Assembly: GCA_964645825.1 (NCBI GenBank)
Contig: CAZXZY010000037.1
Coordinates: 1-6,657, forward strand
DNA from: JABIAL01 sp964645825
GTDB lineage: Bacteria; Patescibacteriota; Patescibacteriia; UBA1558; GWA2-36-10
DNA: 6,657 nt
Direction: 5' to 3'
The notes below the pieces were generated by a model. That model was given only the letters and a program-made list of their open reading frames with translations. It had not been told where the DNA came from and did not search any database. This document shows, piece after piece, positions 4,623 to 6,657 of this stretch; positions within the stretch are counted from its first letter, which is position 1, and each line of letters opens with the position of its first letter. Position numbers and translations under genes: made by a program.

Positions 4623-4651
4623 ATCATAGCATACATTTTTCGATTTGTCAA
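4623..4651 (-). promoter_or_regulatory. Near-consensus promoter (extended -10) of candidate RNA 2
   Basis: On the minus strand, TTGACA (plus 4646-4651) is followed after 17 bases by TATGAT (plus 4623-4628), with TGC directly before the -10 (extended -10). Start is expected near 4616. It has the same outer sequence (TTGACAAAT, nine variable bases, TATGCTATGAT) as the promoter at 1440-1468. Confidence 0.8.
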
Positions 4652-4708
4652 CCCCATAAAAATAAACAACAAAAACCTAGGCTTATTATCGCTTTTGCAG
4701 GCATTTTA

Positions 4709-4717
4709 TGTTATAAT
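4709..4717 (+). promoter_or_regulatory. Extended -10 promoter of the rpmF-nusB-rnc operon
   Basis: TGTTATAAT (4709-4717) is a perfect extended -10. The -35 region 17 bases upstream (TCGCTT, 4689-4694) is poor, which fits an extended -10 type. Transcription should start near 4724, leaving a leader of about 65 nt with a possible hairpin: CTTGA (4729-4733) with TCAAG (4758-4762), and inside it ACCG with CGGT. Confidence 0.55.
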
Positions 4718-4790
4718 TTGTATACATTCTTGACCGTAAACCGTTTTTCCGGTAACATCAAGACACTTTTATTGTTTTAAACTAAAAAAT

Positions 4791-4958
4791 ATGGGTGTAC
4801 CTACACAAAAGAGAACAAAAGCATCAGGAAAAAGGCGAGCATCACACTTTGCTTTGAAAAAACCAAGCGTAGTAAAATGTTCAAATTGTAATGCAAGTTT
4901 ATTACCACATCGCGCTTGTCAAAAATGTGGATATTTTAAAGGTGAAAAGAAAGTATAA
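4791..4958 (+). CDS. rpmF: 50S ribosomal protein L32
   Basis: This 55-residue product (MGVPTQKRTKASGKRRASHF...) is a small basic protein of the large ribosomal subunit. It starts with the family's typical N-terminal 'VPxxKxSKxxxRxRRAH'-like basic segment and continues into a zinc ribbon with all four cysteines, C30-x2-C33 and C43-x2-C46 (CSNC ... CQKCG). It is therefore the zinc-binding form of L32. The length is normal. The start is the ATG at 4791, followed directly by GGT-GTA-CCT; no Shine-Dalgarno is present. It is the first gene of an operon with nusB-NUDIX (28 bases downstream) and rnc, so ribosome assembly, rRNA antitermination and rRNA processing are expressed together. Confidence 0.97.
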   Translation: MGVPTQKRTKASGKRRASHFALKKPSVVKCSNCNASLLPHRACQKCGYFKGEKKV

Positions 4959-4986
4959 ATATCACCTAAGTAAATAAAAAATAAAA

Positions 4987-5853
4987 ATGGCCAATAGACA
5001 CTTAGCAAGAACCCTAGTTTTACAATCTTTGTTTGAATGGGATTTTGGTGGACAACAAGAAGATATCGTTAAGATTTTACAGCATACTCGTCAGGAGTTT
5101 GCGCCTGATTTTGATGACCAAGGATTTAGCGATAATCTTGGTAAAGAAGTTGTCAGTAAACAAAAAGAAATAGACGCAATGATTGGAGACTTTGCTCCCG
5201 AGTGGCCATTAGATCAGATTACTATTTGTGATCGTAATGTTTTACGTATTGGTATTTATGAATTGAAATTTACAGAGGACATTCCTCCTAAAGTTGCCAT
5301 TAATGAAGCTATAGAACTAGCCAAAGCTTTTGGCGGAGACTCATCTGGTAAATTTGTAAACGGTGTTTTGGGCAGCATCTATAAAGAGATGGCTAAGAAA
5401 GGTGAAAAACAAAATTTATCCAGCCAAGGCATCAAAGAAGTTTCTTCAGGTGGGTTGATTTATCGCAAGAGTGATGAAGGTTATCATTTTGTTTTGATCT
5501 TAGACGCTTATGGCAAATGGACCTTCCCAAAGGGGCATGTAGATGAAGGGGAAAGCTTAGAAGATACCGCAGTGCGTGAATTAAATGAAGAGACAGGGTT
5601 AAAAAATTTAAAAGTAATAGAGTATATTGGTGAAACTCAAGTCAAGGTTCATAAACCAGGCCAAGCTCCATTCAGAAAAATGATTAAGTATTTCTTGATT
5701 GAAACCGCTGACACAGAACTTATTGTTCCACAAACCAAAGAGCTACAAGATGTAAAATGGTTTACTCAAACGGAAGTATATAATACCCTGGGCTATGAAA
5801 ATGCTAAAGAGATTTTTGAAAATGGTTTAAAGAAACTTGGTTTACTAAAATAA
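4987..5853 (+). CDS. nusB: NusB transcription antitermination factor fused to a NUDIX hydrolase domain
   Basis: The 288-residue protein has two domains. Residues 1-135 are NusB: the N-terminal 'ANRHLARTLVLQSLFEWDF' helix, then DRNVLRIGIYEL (82-93) and the C-terminal signature VAINEAIELAKAFGG / SGKFVNGVLGSI (103-131). NusB with NusE binds boxA in rRNA leaders and promotes antitermination. After a short linker (about 136-152), residues 153-288 are a NUDIX hydrolase: SSGGLIYR, W178-T-F-P-K-G, and a complete NUDIX box, G183-x5-E189-x7-R197-E-L-x-E201-E202-x-G204-L205, with all metal-binding glutamates present. NUDIX enzymes hydrolyse nucleoside-diphosphate-linked substrates; this one resembles small diadenosine-polyphosphate or NTP pyrophosphatases, but the substrate cannot be read from the sequence. 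The frame is continuous with no stop or obvious second start between domains. The stop is followed after two bases by rnc. The fusion is unusual; separate adjacent genes are what I would expect in most bacteria. Confidence 0.93.
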   Translation: MANRHLARTLVLQSLFEWDFGGQQEDIVKILQHTRQEFAPDFDDQGFSDNLGKEVVSKQKEIDAMIGDFAPEWPLDQITICDRNVLRIGIYELKFTEDIPPKVAINEAIELAKAFGGDSSGKFVNGVLGSIYKEMAKKGEKQNLSSQGIKEVSSGGLIYRKSDEGYHFVLILDAYGKWTFPKGHVDEGESLEDTAVRELNEETGLKNLKVIEYIGETQVKVHKPGQAPFRKMIKYFLIETADTELIVPQTKELQDVKWFTQTEVYNTLGYENAKEIFENGLKKLGLLK

Positions 5854-5855
5854 TA

Positions 5856-6554
5856 ATGAATAAAAATCTAAAAAATTTGGAAGAGAAACTGGGTGTCAAT
5901 TTTAATAATAAAGATGTTTTGAAACAAGCGCTAGTGCATCGTTCATACATTAATGAGCACAAAGATTTTGTTTTAGATCATAATGAACGTCTAGAGTTTT
6001 TAGGTGATGCCGTATTAGAACTATCTGTCACTGATTATTTATTCCATAATTTTTCGGAAGCCGAAGGTGTGTTGACTAATTGGCGTTCTAGTTTGGTAAA
6101 TCGTGAGCGTTTAGCTCAGGCATCTGAAACCCTAGGTTTATATGATTGGCTTTACATGAGCCGAGGAGAGGCACAGGATAATAATAAAAAAGCTCGTAGC
6201 TACATTTTAGCTAATACTTTTGAAGCAGTGATTGGTGCTATTTATTTAGATCAAGGTTATCAAGTAGCTGACAAGTTTATTCAAGATAATTTAATTGTAA
6301 ATTTAAAAAAGATCATCGCCGAAAAATCATATATTGATGCTAAGACAAGTTTTCAAGAAAAATCTCAAGAGACTTTAGGTATTACTCCGAATTATCGTGT
6401 GATTTCTGCATCAGGACCAGATCACAATAAACAATTTGTAGTTGGTATTTATTTAGACAAAGATTTAGTCGCTGAAGGCGAAGGATATAGTAAACAGGAA
6501 GCGCAGACCGATGCTGCACGTAATGCCTTGAAAGCCAAACAATGGAGCGATTAA
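5856..6554 (+). CDS. rnc: Ribonuclease III
   Basis: This 232-residue double-strand-specific endoribonuclease cleaves rRNA precursors and structured RNAs. The catalytic domain (about 5-150) has the signature HNERLEFLGDAVLEL (42-56) with E44, E47 and D51, then E70 in AEGVLTNWRSSLVN, and the second signature ILANTFEAVIGAIYLDQGY (117-135) with E123. The double-stranded RNA-binding domain is at about 160-229 (DAKTSFQEKSQE ... GEGYSKQEAQTDAARNAL). Length is typical of bacterial RNase III. One usual metal ligand, the Asp equivalent to E. coli D114, is Asn here (N120); the essential D51 and E123 are intact, and I recall Asn at this place in other bacterial lineages, so activity is expected. The ATG is two bases after the nusB-NUDIX stop, indicating one operon, and a strong terminator follows. 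Confidence 0.97.
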   Translation: MNKNLKNLEEKLGVNFNNKDVLKQALVHRSYINEHKDFVLDHNERLEFLGDAVLELSVTDYLFHNFSEAEGVLTNWRSSLVNRERLAQASETLGLYDWLYMSRGEAQDNNKKARSYILANTFEAVIGAIYLDQGYQVADKFIQDNLIVNLKKIIAEKSYIDAKTSFQEKSQETLGITPNYRVISASGPDHNKQFVVGIYLDKDLVAEGEGYSKQEAQTDAARNALKAKQWSD

Positions 6555-6566
6555 AACATATATTTG

Positions 6567-6600
6567 AACAGCGGCTCATACGAGCCGCTGTTTTTTATTT
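6567..6600 (+). terminator. Intrinsic terminator of the rpmF-nusB-rnc operon
   Basis: AACAGCGGCTC (6567-6577) pairs with GAGCCGCTGTT (6582-6592) around ATAC, an 11-bp stem. It is followed by TTTTATTT after the two T of the stem. The core GCGGCTCATACGAGCCGC matches the minus strand of the 4386-4415 terminator. Confidence 0.92.
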
Positions 6601-6627
6601 GACAGATTTATACTATGGGTTTATATT
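6599..6627 (+). promoter_or_regulatory. Consensus promoter pointing out of the window
   Basis: A perfect TTGACA (6599-6604) and TATATT (6622-6627) are spaced by 17 bases; the start should be near 6634. No convincing gene begins before the window end, so the product lies downstream. The -35 overlaps the T-tail of the rnc terminator. Confidence 0.65.
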
Positions 6628-6657
6628 TAATACATCATTTGATCTTTTAATGAAGTG

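Noticed and set aside
2424..6579. Minus-strand ORFs opposite vanW and rnc (2424-2639, 3215-3421, 4184-4456, 6382-6579)
   Set aside because: They lie antisense to well-supported genes or across terminators, and their sequences look like reverse-frame artefacts.
1..6657. CRISPR array, insertion sequence or integrated element next to the tRNA genes
   Set aside because: I see no regularly spaced repeats, no transposase or integrase, and no tRNA-end direct repeat that would mark an attachment site.

Overview
The window is AT-rich, compactly organised bacterial DNA that uses the standard code (TGA is used as a stop). The small coding genes, mostly without Shine-Dalgarno sites, the membrane-anchored OB-fold protein, the Hsp20 / small protein / VanW cluster, and the rpmF-nusB-rnc order with a NUDIX domain fused to NusB together suggest a Candidate Phyla Radiation (Patescibacteria) genome. 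That placement is an inference from gene content, not a phylogenetic result.

Layout. Positions 1-644 hold the 3' end of a membrane-anchored OB-fold protein. A 42-residue membrane microprotein (678-806) follows, behind a good sigma70-type promoter. A bidirectional terminator separates it from a tandem tRNA-Val(GAC) / tRNA-Leu(UAG) pair on the minus strand. Positions 1099-1354 look like a minus-strand structured RNA with a consensus promoter and an intrinsic terminator. Divergent from it, 1440-1790 is a complete plus-strand unit: near-consensus promoter, strong Shine-Dalgarno, a 61-residue two-helix membrane protein of unusual composition, and a terminator. Positions 1858-4380 form a tight operon: Hsp20, a 72-residue unknown protein and a VanW-family protein. 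Positions 4383-4616 look like a second minus-strand structured RNA. Its long helix is fully paired only when read on the minus strand, because several pairs are G-U. It shares its terminator with the convergent vanW gene. Positions 4709-6554 are a translation/RNA-processing operon: ribosomal protein L32, a NusB-NUDIX fusion, and RNase III. After a terminator that reuses the 4386-4415 hairpin core, a consensus promoter (6599-6627) points out of the window.

The most notable content lies between the genes: two candidate non-coding RNAs of about 250 and 235 nt that I cannot assign to SRP RNA, RNase P RNA or tmRNA, and a small-membrane-protein unit divergent from the first of them. The promoters of the second RNA and of the small protein are nearly the same sequence. 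The main coding curiosity is the single-chain NusB-NUDIX fusion.
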